The notes: a model not told the origin generated them from the letters alone. Shown: positions 17,689 to 27,511, counted from the first letter of the stretch. The stretch: DNA of 64,000 nucleotides from Vreelandella olivaria (GCF_023507745.1 NZ_JALPZO010000073.1:1-64000), one strand, 5' to 3'. Numbers and translations are program-made.

Positions 17689-19053
17689 CTAATAACCCAT
17701 TTGACGGAACAGGCGGGCTAGTGCGGTGCGGTTGGCCTCGTCGAGCGCATGGCGGCGCTCCTGGATAACCCAGCGCCCAGCCACCATGACATCGCGTATC
17801 TGCTGTTTGGAACCACCAAACAGCCAGCGGCCCAGGCGGGTGTCAGGGGAGCTACTTCCCAGGTAAGGGTCACTGCCATCGAGTACGACAATGTCGGCGC
17901 GTCTACCGACTGCCAAGGCGCCGATGGGTTGACCTGAGGCTTGGGCTCCCCCGGCGAGGGAGCGGCGGTAAAGCCAGTCACCCACCGGGCGTATTTCACT
18001 ATCGTGAAGACAGTTGCGCTGCTGCGTGGCAAGTCGCTGGCCGTACTCCAGTAAGCGCAACTCCTCGACCACGTCTAACGAGACATGACTGTCAGAACCG
18101 ATGCCTAGTGCTCCCCCCTGGGCGGCATACTCGACGGCTCGGAACAGGCCATCGCCCAGATTGGCTTCGGTGGTCGGACAGAGTCCGGCAACGGCACCGC
18201 TGGAGGCGAGAGCCTTAACTTCGGTGTCATTGAGGTGGGTGGCGTGTATCAGGCACCATCGGTCATCCACTTCCATATTGTTTAGCAACCACTCCACTGG
18301 GCGTTGACCTGAATAGGCAAGGCTTTCCTCAACTTCGCGCTGCTGTTCAGCCACATGGATATGGCGTGGCCCAGCCGGGTTTGTCGCCAATACTTCCTGC
18401 ATCTCTTCCAGGGTTACGGCACGCAGTGAGTGGAAAGCCATTCCCAGTGCCTGGGTAGAGTGTTCAGTAAGAGGTGTTGCCAATCTCTCCAGCAGCCTCA
18501 GAAAATTCGGTACGGTGTGGATGAAACGACGCTGCCCTTTGCTGGGTGGCTGGCCGCCAAAACCACTGTGGGCGTAAAGCACGGGAAGGAGTGTCAGCGC
18601 AATGCCGCTCCGTTTTGCGGCGCCAGAAATAGCCCACGCCATTTCGGCGGGGTCGCTATAAGGCTCACCTGCGGTGTCGTGGTGCAGGTAGTGAAATTCG
18701 CTGACCTGGGTGTAACCACCTTTGAGCATCTCAACGTAAAGCGCCTGAGCAATAACGCCCACCTGTTCCGGTGTCAGGTGATCGACCAATCCGTACATAC
18801 GCTCCCGCCAGCTCCAAAAACTGTCTGGCTGAGTACTGCCGATTTCTGCTAAGCCTGCCATAGCGCGCTGAAAAGCGTGCGAATGCAGATTCGGCATACC
18901 CGGTAGTGCAGGTCCGGATAAGCGCGGGGCATCACCCGGTTCGCTGTCAGGTTGTACCGTCGTCAGTGTGCCGGTGGCATCGATTTCGAGCAGTACCTGT
19001 GACGCCCATCCGGTAGGCAGCAGGGCATGGTCAGCAAAATAGCGGTTTAGCAT
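17689..19053 (-). CDS. hutF: Formimidoylglutamate deiminase HutF
   Basis: This is a 454-residue amidohydrolase-superfamily enzyme that deiminates N-formimino-L-glutamate to N-formyl-L-glutamate and ammonia. The first metal motif is GMPNLHSHAFQRAMAGLAE. His in IHVAEQQREVEESL and the Asp in GIGSDSHVSLDVVEELR complete the zinc-site pattern of this family. The start at 19053 was chosen over an upstream in-frame start at 19122 because it follows a GGAG site and because the longer version would be translated across the operator. HutF marks the five-step histidine route, consistent with the HutG found at 25437. The YjiH gene is downstream. Confidence 0.95.
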   Translation of the reverse strand: MLNRYFADHALLPTGWASQVLLEIDATGTLTTVQPDSEPGDAPRLSGPALPGMPNLHSHAFQRAMAGLAEIGSTQPDSFWSWRERMYGLVDHLTPEQVGVIAQALYVEMLKGGYTQVSEFHYLHHDTAGEPYSDPAEMAWAISGAAKRSGIALTLLPVLYAHSGFGGQPPSKGQRRFIHTVPNFLRLLERLATPLTEHSTQALGMAFHSLRAVTLEEMQEVLATNPAGPRHIHVAEQQREVEESLAYSGQRPVEWLLNNMEVDDRWCLIHATHLNDTEVKALASSGAVAGLCPTTEANLGDGLFRAVEYAAQGGALGIGSDSHVSLDVVEELRLLEYGQRLATQQRNCLHDSEIRPVGDWLYRRSLAGGAQASGQPIGALAVGRRADIVVLDGSDPYLGSSSPDTRLGRWLFGGSKQQIRDVMVAGRWVIQERRHALDEANRTALARLFRQMGY

Positions 19054-19073
19054 GATAGCTCCAGGGTTATGAA

Positions 19074-19083
19074 TGTATATACA
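19074..19083. promoter_or_regulatory. Predicted HutC operator of hutF
   Basis: A perfect TGTATATACA palindrome lies 21 bases upstream of the hutF start. Its position between promoter and gene suits repression by HutC. Confidence 0.72.
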
Positions 19084-19238
19084 TATATCGAAGTCTGAGG
19101 GTCGGGTAAAGAGGGTGCCCAAGGTTATTTGAAATTGGCAATTATGGTGCGTATTAAGGCGCCATAACAGAGGATTGCACTTTATTGGTGAATACGGCTA
19201 AAAGAGATTTTAGGGCATTGCGAAGAAATGATTGTTGT

Positions 19239-19253
19239 CATAATGTATATACA
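19239..19253 (+). promoter_or_regulatory. hutU -10 element and overlapping HutC operator
   Basis: CATAAT (19239-19244) is a good -10 hexamer, with TTGCGA at 19218-19223 as a possible but closely spaced -35. It shares its last base with a perfect TGTATATACA operator at 19244-19253, so the operator covers the expected transcription start of the hutU unit. Confidence 0.65.
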
Positions 19254-19279
19254 AATTATGGCCATCAATAGGAGTAACT

Positions 19280-20947
19280 ATGACCCTTTCACGTTATCGC
19301 GATGTCGAGATTCGGGCGCCTCATGGAACCGAGCTCTCCTGTAAGAGCTGGCTCACAGAGGCTCCTTTGCGCATGTTGATGAATAACCTTGACCCCGATG
19401 TAGCCGAGAATCCCAAAGAACTGGTGGTATATGGCGGGATTGGCCGTGCCGCTCGCAACTGGGAGTGTTTCGATACCATCGTTGAGACCCTCAAGCGCTT
19501 AGAGGATAACCAGTCACTGCTGATCCAGTCCGGCAAACCCGTGGGCGTCTTTGAGACCCACAAGGATGCGCCAAGGGTGTTAATCGCTAACTCAAACCTG
19601 GTGCCCGCCTGGGGAAATTGGGGGCACTTTAATAAGTTGGATAAGCAGGGCTTGATGATGTATGGCCAGATGACCGCTGGCTCATGGATCTATATCGGTT
19701 CCCAGGGCATCGTCCAGGGCACCTATGAAACCTTTGTGGAGGCTGGGCGCCAGCACTACGACGGCAAGCTGACGGGGCGCTGGATTCTTACCGCCGGCCT
19801 GGGCGGCATGGGTGGCGCACAGCCACTGGCGGCAACATTAGCCGGGGCCTGTAGCCTTAACATCGAGTGTCAGCAGAGTCGTATCGATATGCGACTGCGC
19901 ACCCGCTATGTTGATGAACAGGCGAGCGATCTCGACGATGCTCTGGCGCGCCTTGAGCGCTACACCTCTGAAGGTAAGGCGGTTTCGATTGCCCTGCAAG
20001 GCAATGCCGCCGAGATTTTGCCAGCGCTGATTGAGCGTGGCATTAAGCCCGATATGGTAACCGACCAGACCAGTGCCCATGACCCGCTACATGGATACCT
20101 GCCCGCAGGCTGGACATGGGAGGAGTATGTGGAACGTGGTAAACACGAGCCGGAAACGGTGGTAAAAGCGGCCAAGCGCTCTATGGCGGTGCATGTGCAG
20201 GCCATGCTCGATTTCCAGGCGATGGGGGTGCCGACCTTCGATTACGGCAATAATATTCGCCAGATGGCTCAGGAGGAGGGCGTTACTAACGCTTTCGACT
20301 TCCCGGGCTTTGTGCCTGCTTACATTCGTCCCCTGTTTTGCCAGGGCATCGGTCCATTCCGCTGGGTGGCACTCTCAGGTGATCCGGAAGATATCTACAA
20401 AACGGACCAGAAGGTCAAAGAACTCATCCCCGATGACCCACATCTACACAACTGGTTGGATATGGCCAGGGAGCGCATCAGCTTCCAGGGTTTGCCAGCT
20501 CGAATCTGCTGGGTGGGGTTGAAGGACCGGGCTCGGTTGGGGCAGGCGTTCAACGCTATGGTGGCCAGTGGTGAACTTAAAGCGCCGATTGTCATCGGTC
20601 GCGATCACCTGGACTCTGGCTCGGTGGCTAGCCCCAACCGTGAGACCGAGTCGATGATGGATGGCTCGGATGCTGTATCCGACTGGCCGCTACTCAACGC
20701 GCTTCTCAATACCGCCGGTGGAGCTACCTGGGTGTCGCTGCACCACGGCGGTGGCGTTGGCATGGGTTACTCACAGCATGCTGGTGTGGTGATCGTCGCT
20801 GATGGCACACAGGATGCCCATGCCCGCCTGGGTCGTGTGCTACATAACGACCCTGCAACCGGAGTGATGCGACACGCCGACGCTGGTTATGACATCGCCA
20901 GGCGCAGTGCCGCCGAGCAGAAACTTGACTTACCGATGGTCAAGTAA
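19280..20947 (+). CDS. hutU: Urocanate hydratase HutU
   Basis: This is a 555-residue urocanase, the full family length. It hydrates urocanate to 4-imidazolone-5-propionate using tightly bound NAD. Family blocks are near-perfect: [53 protein letters not shown] and the active-site cysteine in PARICWVGL. One loop at residues 110-117 (AWGNWGHF) differs from the HWATWEHF I remember in pseudomonad enzymes. The ATG follows TAGGAG. It leads the operon hutU, BCCT transporter, MIO-less lyase, hutI, hutG, with the HutC operator at its promoter. Both lyases in this window should feed it. Confidence 0.96.
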   Translation: MTLSRYRDVEIRAPHGTELSCKSWLTEAPLRMLMNNLDPDVAENPKELVVYGGIGRAARNWECFDTIVETLKRLEDNQSLLIQSGKPVGVFETHKDAPRVLIANSNLVPAWGNWGHFNKLDKQGLMMYGQMTAGSWIYIGSQGIVQGTYETFVEAGRQHYDGKLTGRWILTAGLGGMGGAQPLAATLAGACSLNIECQQSRIDMRLRTRYVDEQASDLDDALARLERYTSEGKAVSIALQGNAAEILPALIERGIKPDMVTDQTSAHDPLHGYLPAGWTWEEYVERGKHEPETVVKAAKRSMAVHVQAMLDFQAMGVPTFDYGNNIRQMAQEEGVTNAFDFPGFVPAYIRPLFCQGIGPFRWVALSGDPEDIYKTDQKVKELIPDDPHLHNWLDMARERISFQGLPARICWVGLKDRARLGQAFNAMVASGELKAPIVIGRDHLDSGSVASPNRETESMMDGSDAVSDWPLLNALLNTAGGATWVSLHHGGGVGMGYSQHAGVVIVADGTQDAHARLGRVLHNDPATGVMRHADAGYDIARRSAAEQKLDLPMVK

Positions 20948-21057
20948 CAATCAACACTCCTTTAGCGTCTCTGGACACACAGATATGGGTGCCGATAGGC
21001 AGAATGTCGGTGCCTTAAAAAAGCGCTATAAGAATAAACCTCGACAGGAGGCATAAA

Positions 21058-22650
21058 ATGCCACTAAACGACAGGAAACAGATAAGGCGAGGCGTCTTTA
21101 TACCGGCCTTCATGATTATTACTCTGGCCGTTATTGTTGGTTTAGTTAACAACGAACTACTTGTTAGCGTTGCTAGGCAACTATTTTATCTCTCGCTTTC
21201 CGACTTCGGTTGGTTATACCAATTACTGGCCATTTCGACTTTAGGTGTCACAGCATTTATATTTTTTTCTAAAGCAGGCAATGTTCGATTAGGGGGGGCT
21301 AACGCAAAACCAACATTTTCTCTGGCCACCACCTTTGCTATGGCGTTGACTGGTGGCATTGCAACGGGAGTGGTTACCTACTCGGTGAATGAGCCAATCA
21401 TCTACCTGGGTAATGTCTATGGCGAGATCGGTAATCAATCATTTGAGCCCAACAGTGGCGAAGCAGCGATCTTTGCGTTGGCTAGGAGCTTTCATAATTG
21501 GAGTTTTATTCCCTATGCCATGTACTCCATTGTTGGATTGATGATTGGGTATATGCACTTTAATCGTAAAGAACGCTTTTCGATATCTTCAACACTTGCT
21601 CCGTTATTAGGTAATAAAGAGCAAAACCTTGCCGTTCGAGCGGTAGTCGACATTATCTCAATCCTTGCCATTGCACTGGGACTTGCATCGTCTTTAGGGG
21701 CTGGCTTGGCGCTGATTAGTTCTGGCATTGAAGCCGAGTACGGTATCGCTTCAAGCCCTACCACTTGGCTGATACTAACATTGGTTATCTCTGCCATCTT
21801 TATTACCTCCGCGGTGTCTGGTCTTAAGCGAGGCATCCGGTTCCTGTCATCAGTCAATGCTTATATTTTTTATGCGTTTGTAGTCATTCTGCTGATGATT
21901 GGCCCAGTGAATTATATCCTTAGCTTGTCGGTGACTAGCTTGGGCTACTGGTTCGATAACTTCTTCCTTTGGTCCTTCGACACCAAAGAGTCTGGAGGTG
22001 AGGCGTTGGTCACTTGGTGGACCATGTACGATTGGTCGATCTGGATCGCCTATGCGCCGTTGATGGGCCTGTTTCTGGCGCGCATTTCCTATGGTAGAAC
22101 GTTGCGCGAATTTTTGGTGATTAACTGGATTCTGCCTTCAGTGTTCGGAATCGTTTGGTTTGCTATATGGGGCGGTTCGGCGATCAAGTGGCAAATGGAT
22201 GGCATTCTGGATCTGGTTAGTGTGGTGACAGAAAATGGCGCTGTTTCGGGTCTCTGGGGCTTCCTGCAGCACTTGCCAATGTCTGCCTTGCTGATCCCGC
22301 TTGCCATTGTGACACTGATTATCTCCTTTTCCACTGCTGCGGACTCAATGTCATCGACCATTGCCACTATCTGTACTAAAAACATGACGGCGAAAGAGGA
22401 GGCTCCCCGTAAGCAGAAGATCCTTTGGGGGCTGTCAATCGCTATTATCGCCTATGTGATGGTGGCCTTTGGTGGCGGTGCCCAGGGTGTAGATGGCATC
22501 AAGTTCCTGGCGGCAGCTGGTGGTTTTATTGTGCTGTTTCTATTTGCTTTGATTGTGGCTTCTGCGGTGAAAGTTTTTATTATGGATGGCGCTAATAAAC
22601 CCTCATCAGAGCAGGCCCCTGCTGTACGCGTTAAGGATGCCTATGAGTGA
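21058..22650 (+). CDS. BCCT-family betaine/carnitine/choline-type transporter
   Basis: This is a 530-residue carrier of the BCCT family with about 12 membrane segments. The signature helix (residues 320-352) reads WWTMYDWSIWIAYAPLMGLF and continues LARISYGRTLREF. BCCT carriers import quaternary ammonium compounds, usually with sodium or protons. The third-helix motif is GGIATGVVTYSVNEP, which differs from the GMGIGLMFYG-type sequence of BetP. One tryptophan of the aromatic box seems replaced by isoleucine and another by tyrosine. It sits inside the hut operon and overlaps the MIO-less lyase gene by eight bases, so transporter and lyase probably share a substrate such as hercynine or ergothioneine. 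It has a strong ribosome-binding site (GGAGGC). Confidence 0.9.
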   Translation: MPLNDRKQIRRGVFIPAFMIITLAVIVGLVNNELLVSVARQLFYLSLSDFGWLYQLLAISTLGVTAFIFFSKAGNVRLGGANAKPTFSLATTFAMALTGGIATGVVTYSVNEPIIYLGNVYGEIGNQSFEPNSGEAAIFALARSFHNWSFIPYAMYSIVGLMIGYMHFNRKERFSISSTLAPLLGNKEQNLAVRAVVDIISILAIALGLASSLGAGLALISSGIEAEYGIASSPTTWLILTLVISAIFITSAVSGLKRGIRFLSSVNAYIFYAFVVILLMIGPVNYILSLSVTSLGYWFDNFFLWSFDTKESGGEALVTWWTMYDWSIWIAYAPLMGLFLARISYGRTLREFLVINWILPSVFGIVWFAIWGGSAIKWQMDGILDLVSVVTENGAVSGLWGFLQHLPMSALLIPLAIVTLIISFSTAADSMSSTIATICTKNMTAKEEAPRKQKILWGLSIAIIAYVMVAFGGGAQGVDGIKFLAAAGGFIVLFLFALIVASAVKVFIMDGANKPSSEQAPAVRVKDAYE

Positions 22651-24184
22651 GTTGCCTCGCTACGTTGAGATCGGCAATACACCTCCCGCTTGGCGGGAGG
22701 TGGTCAAGGTTGCTCGTTACCAGTATCGCCTATCGCTGTCGTCGCCGGTATGGGAAAGGGTAAGCGCCGCTCGGCAGGTCGTTGAGAGAATCGCCGCTTC
22801 GAGCGTGCCCCATTACGGTATTAATACTGGTTTGGGAGCCCTGTGTGATGTGGTGCTAAAGCAAGATGAGCTGCGAAGGCTTTCGCACCACACCTTGATG
22901 AGCCATGCCTGTGGTGTTGGTATCCCGCTGCGAACGGAGCAAGTCCGAGCCATTATGTGCAGCGCGGTGGTTAACTACAGCCACGGTTACTCCGGTATTA
23001 GCCCAGGCGTGGTGGAGGGGCTGATCAGACTGTTGAATGAGCAGGTCACACCGATCGTACCCTCGCGGGGTTCGGTGGGTTACCTCACCCATATGGCCCA
23101 TATTGGACTGGTGTTGATTGGCCACGGCGACGTTGAATTTCGTGGCCAACGCATGCCTGCCAAGCAAGCGTTGGATGCTATCGGTATGTTGCCGCTAACC
23201 CTTGGGCCCAAGGATGGCCTGAGCTTGGTTAACGGTACCCCTGCGATGACGGGATTGGCCTGTCTGGCGCTTGACGATACTGCCCGGCTGGCCGCTTGGG
23301 CAGATATCATTGGCGCTATGAGTTTTGAGACATTAGGCGGTCAGTTGAAGGCATTTATGGCCGAGGTGACGGTTCTCAAACGCCACTCGGGTGTTCAGCA
23401 AACGGGGGATAACCTGCGTCGTTTGCTCGAAGGCAGTTTATATCTGGCGCACCATCAAGGGCAGCGGTTACAGGATGCGCTGAGCCTGCGCTCCATGCCC
23501 CAGGTGCATGGTGCCTGTCGTGACCAGTTTGACCATGCCGCTAGGCAGATTGAGAAAGAGCTACATTCGACCACCGATAACCCGTTAGTGGTGCCGGTGG
23601 GAGATAGTTACCAGATTGTGTCCCAAGCCAACCCTCACGGTGCTTCGGTGGCGATGGCTTGCGACCTGCTGGCAATCGCTGTTTGTGAATGGAGTTCGAT
23701 CTCCGAGCGGCGTGCTTACCGGCTGGTGACACCTCAGGCGAACCAACTGCCGCCTTTCCTGACCACTGAAGGCGGTGTTAAATCCGGCATGATGATCGCT
23801 CACTATTCGGCGGCCTCCTTGGTGGCGGACAACAAGCGTCTGGCACAGCCCGCTGTTACCGATAATTTTATCACCTCGGGGCTGCAGGAAGACCATCTCA
23901 GTCTCGGCGAAAGCGCTGCTTTGAAGCTGGATCAAGCTCTCGACAATGCCTTCTACGTTCTTGCTATTGAATATCTGTTGGCCGCCCAGGCCTTTGATTT
24001 AATCGGCGGTGAGGATTTCGCCCCTGGGACTTTGCTGGCCTGGAAATCACTACGCGAGGTTCTTCCTGTCTACCAGGAAGAGCACGCCCTGCACTTAGAT
24101 ATACAGGCGGTCTACGAGCGGCTACGGAATGACTTGGTACTGGATAGATTTCTGCCTATCGCCCCCCATTTACTATCGTGCTAG
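22643..24184 (+). CDS. MIO-less HAL-family lyase, candidate hercynine/ergothioneine trimethylammonia-lyase
   Basis: This is a 513-residue homolog of histidine ammonia-lyase. It keeps the tyrosine motif HYGINTGLG (residues 57-65), [24 protein letters not shown] and GLQEDHLSL. It lacks exactly the three residues Ala-Ser-Gly that form the MIO cofactor: RGSVG (142-146) runs straight into YLTHMAH (147-153), where HutH has [21 protein letters not shown] is also changed to SQANPHG. An MIO-free HAL fold is, as I recall, the hallmark of ergothionase, which eliminates trimethylamine from ergothioneine by acid-base chemistry. The start at 22643 follows AAGG and overlaps the transporter gene by eight bases. 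With HutU upstream and HutI downstream the product should be urocanate, which favours hercynine; ergothioneine is the alternative. Confidence 0.8.
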   Translation: MSELPRYVEIGNTPPAWREVVKVARYQYRLSLSSPVWERVSAARQVVERIAASSVPHYGINTGLGALCDVVLKQDELRRLSHHTLMSHACGVGIPLRTEQVRAIMCSAVVNYSHGYSGISPGVVEGLIRLLNEQVTPIVPSRGSVGYLTHMAHIGLVLIGHGDVEFRGQRMPAKQALDAIGMLPLTLGPKDGLSLVNGTPAMTGLACLALDDTARLAAWADIIGAMSFETLGGQLKAFMAEVTVLKRHSGVQQTGDNLRRLLEGSLYLAHHQGQRLQDALSLRSMPQVHGACRDQFDHAARQIEKELHSTTDNPLVVPVGDSYQIVSQANPHGASVAMACDLLAIAVCEWSSISERRAYRLVTPQANQLPPFLTTEGGVKSGMMIAHYSAASLVADNKRLAQPAVTDNFITSGLQEDHLSLGESAALKLDQALDNAFYVLAIEYLLAAQAFDLIGGEDFAPGTLLAWKSLREVLPVYQEEHALHLDIQAVYERLRNDLVLDRFLPIAPHLLSC

Positions 24185-24231
24185 GCGGCCATTGTTATTC
24201 AGTAGGTGGATACCGTTATTTAGGAGGAAGC

Positions 24232-25440
24232 ATGAAACAACTTTGGCACCACTGCCATGCGGTGACGATGGCGGGCGGTCGCTACGCCGTCGTGCACGAT
24301 GTAGCGCTAATCATTGAAGAGGGGAGTATCGCCTGGATCGGCCCGGAAGCGGAGCTGGACCGTGATACTGCTTTTGACCAAGTACACGATTTGGACGGGG
24401 GCTGGGTGACGCCGGGCTTGATTGACTGTCATACTCATCTGGTATTTGGCGGCGACCGTAGCGGCGAGTTTGAGATGCGCCTTGAGGGCGTGAGCTATAG
24501 CGAGATCGCCAAACGGGGGGGCGGTATTGTCAGCAGTGTACGGGCAACCCGCGAAGCGAGTTTTGATCAGCTCCTTGCCAGCGCCGAGTCCCGCGCCCGG
24601 TTACTGCTACGGGAAGGTGTCACCACGCTTGAAATCAAGTCTGGCTATGGGCTTGACCTGGACAGCGAACGCAAAATGTTGAGAGTGGCCCGGGCACTGG
24701 GAGAGAAGCTGCCGGTTGAGGTACACACCACCTGCCTTGCCGCCCATGCACTGCCCCCCGAATACCGCGATCATAGTGATGCCTATATTGATCTGGTGTG
24801 TGAAAGTATCCTGCCCACCCTGGCTCAGGAGGGGCTCGTTGATGCGGTGGACGGTTTCTGCGAAGGAATCGCCTTTTCCGTTGAGCAGATGCGGCGTGTG
24901 TTTACCACCGCCAGGCAGTTGGGCTTACCGGTTAAGCTGCACGCTGAGCAGTTATCGCATCTTGGCGGTTGCCAGCTAGCTGCCGAGTTCGGCGCACTCT
25001 CGGCTGACCATGTCGAATATGCCGATGAAGCTGATGCTGCGGCCATGGCGAGCAGCCATACTGCCGCCGTGTTATTGCCGGGCGCCTTTCTGACGCTACG
25101 CGAAAGCCGATTGCCACCGATTGAGGCGTTTCGTGCCCAGGGGGTGACGATGGCGCTGGCCAGCGATCTTAACCCAGGGACGTCACCTGTCTTATCGTTA
25201 CGGTTAATGATGAATCTAGCCTGTACGCTGTTCCGGCTTACCCCCGAAGAGGCGCTGGCTGGTGTCACCCTGAATGCGGCTAAGGCATTGGGTATTGACG
25301 CACGTTGCGGTTCACTTGAGGTGGGTAAGCAGGCAGATGCCGTTGTATGGAACATTTCCGGGCCGGCGGAGCTCAGTTACTGGCTGGGCGGTCAGTTACC
25401 CGTTAAGGTTTTTAAAGCAGGTAAAGAGGTAGAGGCATGA
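24232..25440 (+). CDS. hutI: Imidazolonepropionase HutI
   Basis: This 402-residue amidohydrolase opens the imidazolone ring to give N-formimino-L-glutamate. The metal motif [20 protein letters not shown] and the family block [14 protein letters not shown] are present, as are the histidines in [12 protein letters not shown] and the Asp in [12 protein letters not shown]. The ATG at 24232 follows an AGGAGG site, giving the normal family length; an upstream in-frame start would only add unrelated residues. It overlaps hutG by four bases. It is cytoplasmic and needs zinc or iron. Confidence 0.96.
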   Translation: MKQLWHHCHAVTMAGGRYAVVHDVALIIEEGSIAWIGPEAELDRDTAFDQVHDLDGGWVTPGLIDCHTHLVFGGDRSGEFEMRLEGVSYSEIAKRGGGIVSSVRATREASFDQLLASAESRARLLLREGVTTLEIKSGYGLDLDSERKMLRVARALGEKLPVEVHTTCLAAHALPPEYRDHSDAYIDLVCESILPTLAQEGLVDAVDGFCEGIAFSVEQMRRVFTTARQLGLPVKLHAEQLSHLGGCQLAAEFGALSADHVEYADEADAAAMASSHTAAVLLPGAFLTLRESRLPPIEAFRAQGVTMALASDLNPGTSPVLSLRLMMNLACTLFRLTPEEALAGVTLNAAKALGIDARCGSLEVGKQADAVVWNISGPAELSYWLGGQLPVKVFKAGKEVEA

Positions 25441-26249
25441 TCGACAGTTACCAGCTCACGCAGGGTGATACACCACTGCTGATTTCAATGCCCCACGCAG
25501 GCACTGCGCTAACACCGGAAGTAGAGGTGAGGCTTACCCCGCAAGCGCTTAGTCTCGCTGACACCGATTGGCATATTCCCAAGCTTTACGATTTTGCCGC
25601 CGAGCTTGGAGCAAGCCGGATTGAGGCGCGCTATTCGCGTTATGTTATTGATCTTAATCGACCTGAGGATGATGCCCCGCTCTACGTGGGGGCGACTACC
25701 GGGCTATTCCCCGATGTCGACTTTGATGGTCGTGGGTTGTTTCGCGATGATCAAGCGCCGGACCAGGAGGCGCAGCGTTGGGCAAAGGAGCATGTTTGGC
25801 GGCCTTATCATGCAGCGCTGGCAGGTGAGCTGGCGCGACTCCAGGCGCGTTTTGGCTATGTACTGCTATTCGATGCACACTCAATCCGGTCGCGGATACC
25901 GCGGCTGTTTAACGATCAATTGCCAGATATTAATCTAGGCACGTTTGAAGAGCAGAGCTGTGACCCTGAGCTAAGTAAGACCTTGCTGGCACGCTGTGAG
26001 GCACAATCGCGGTTTACGCATGTGATTAACGGTCGCTTCAAGGGCGGACATATCACTCGCAGCTATGGAGACCCGGCTAACCATATCCATGCGGTACAGC
26101 TTGAACTCTCCCAGCGCACCTATATGAACGAGCCGAAGGATGATACGCCGGTCTTTGCCTATCGCCCGGATCGAGCTGATGAGGTGCGCCCACTGCTTCG
26201 CAGTCTGCTTGAAACGATGCTGCAGTGGGGTGAAGATCGTTATGGATAG
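25437..26249 (+). CDS. hutG: N-formylglutamate deformylase HutG
   Basis: This is a 270-residue N-formylglutamate amidohydrolase, which releases glutamate and formate. It is the second HutG type, unrelated to the arginase-like formiminoglutamase. Features include [44 protein letters not shown] and the C-terminal [20 protein letters not shown] block. Its ATG overlaps the hutI stop (ATGA), and it ends the hutU operon. With hutF it completes the five-step pathway. Confidence 0.95.
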   Translation: MIDSYQLTQGDTPLLISMPHAGTALTPEVEVRLTPQALSLADTDWHIPKLYDFAAELGASRIEARYSRYVIDLNRPEDDAPLYVGATTGLFPDVDFDGRGLFRDDQAPDQEAQRWAKEHVWRPYHAALAGELARLQARFGYVLLFDAHSIRSRIPRLFNDQLPDINLGTFEEQSCDPELSKTLLARCEAQSRFTHVINGRFKGGHITRSYGDPANHIHAVQLELSQRTYMNEPKDDTPVFAYRPDRADEVRPLLRSLLETMLQWGEDRYG

Positions 26250-26323
26250 AGCCAGTAGGTGCTCTTTTTACCAGCACTGGCATTAAGCACGTTTAAGGCC
26301 ACACATGCTCATCTGCAGCTCTT

Positions 26324-27511
26324 TTAAAGAGTAAGTGGGTGAGCTGGTTTCAAACATTCAGGCGTTAGCTCATCAAGTGCGCTGTATCCGAGTAGGCCCA
26401 CGGTGCGATCAATTTCGCTACGTAAAATACCCAGCGCATGCTCGACTCCTTCCTGCCCACCGGCCGCCAGGCCATAGAGTGTGGCCCGGCCTAACCACAC
26501 GGCGTCAGCGCCAAGAGCAAGGGCTTTAACAATATCGGTTCCGCGTCGAAAACCGCTATCTACAAAGAGGTGGCAGCGGTTGCCGATACGTGCTTTAACA
26601 TCTGCTAGCGTGTCCATCGGTGAAAGCGAGTGGTTTAACTGTCGACCACCATGGTTGGAAAGCACAATGGCGTCAACGCCTGCCTGGGAGGCTTTTTCAG
26701 CCTCTTCTGGGGCTAGAATACCTTTAATGATCAGTTTTCCCGGCCATAAATCCCGCAGCCAGGCAATGTCCTCCCAATTCAGCGATGGGTCGAGCTGCTG
26801 ACCAATAATGGCTGATGCCCCCTGGGCACTGCGTTTTCCTGGTGGTAGCAGTTCATCCAGGTTTTTAAACGTTGGAAGCCCATTAGGGTAAAGCACATCC
26901 AGCATCCATCCGGGTTTACTCATCAAATGCAGCAGGTTGGCGATGGTGGGCTTCATTGGACGCCTGAAATTGCGTATATCCCATTCCCGATTGCCGTATA
27001 TGGCGCTGTCGGTGGTGATCACAATGGCCTCAATATCGGCTTTTTTGCACCGCTCAATCAGTGATTTTACAAATGCCCTGTCGCGGTAGAAGTAGATTTG
27101 CATCCAAGTGGTCACCCCTTCCAGCGTGACAATATCCTCAAGGGCGGTGGTGGAGACATTGCTGAGTACAAAGGGGATACCATATTGACGGGCAGCCTTC
27201 GCCAGTTTTTTATCCCCATCCTGACTCAGCATTCCATTAAAGCCCGTTGGGCCAATGACCAGGGGCAGGCCGCTTTGCTGACCAAACAGCGTTGTGCTTA
27301 AGTTGCGCGGGCCAACCCTGGTCAAGGTTCTCGGCTCGAATTGATAACGGTCAAAAACAGATCTGTTATGCCGCAAGGTATGTTCATCATCACTCCCGCC
27401 ATACACGTACTCAAACACAAAGTTGGGTAAGCGCCTTTTGGCAATACATTCCAAGTCACTAATGTTTAGTGCTTTTTTATAGTTACGACCTGAGTAACGC
27501 TGGCGTTTCAT
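26324..27511 (-). CDS. FMN-dependent 2-hydroxyacid dehydrogenase (mandelate/L-lactate dehydrogenase type)
   Basis: This is a 395-residue TIM-barrel flavoprotein of the L-lactate/glycolate/mandelate oxidase family. FMN-binding and catalytic features are present: IGPTGFNGML, WMQIYFYRDR, VITTDSAIYGNREWDIRN, LIIKGILAPEEAEKA and the catalytic His/Arg in VLSNHGGRQLNHS. The overall pattern resembles mandelate dehydrogenase (MdlB) more than LldD. It oxidises an L-2-hydroxyacid to the 2-oxoacid, feeding electrons to the respiratory chain or to oxygen. It is divergent from the GntR gene of the gulonate module, across 142 bases, and may be controlled by it. AGGAG precedes the ATG. The substrate is unknown. 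Confidence 0.87.
   Translation of the reverse strand: MKRQRYSGRNYKKALNISDLECIAKRRLPNFVFEYVYGGSDDEHTLRHNRSVFDRYQFEPRTLTRVGPRNLSTTLFGQQSGLPLVIGPTGFNGMLSQDGDKKLAKAARQYGIPFVLSNVSTTALEDIVTLEGVTTWMQIYFYRDRAFVKSLIERCKKADIEAIVITTDSAIYGNREWDIRNFRRPMKPTIANLLHLMSKPGWMLDVLYPNGLPTFKNLDELLPPGKRSAQGASAIIGQQLDPSLNWEDIAWLRDLWPGKLIIKGILAPEEAEKASQAGVDAIVLSNHGGRQLNHSLSPMDTLADVKARIGNRCHLFVDSGFRRGTDIVKALALGADAVWLGRATLYGLAAGGQEGVEHALGILRSEIDRTVGLLGYSALDELTPECLKPAHPLTL

Noticed and set aside
22643-24184. Annotation as a second ordinary hutH
   Set aside because: The MIO-forming Ala-Ser-Gly is absent, so classical histidine ammonia-lyase chemistry is not expected.
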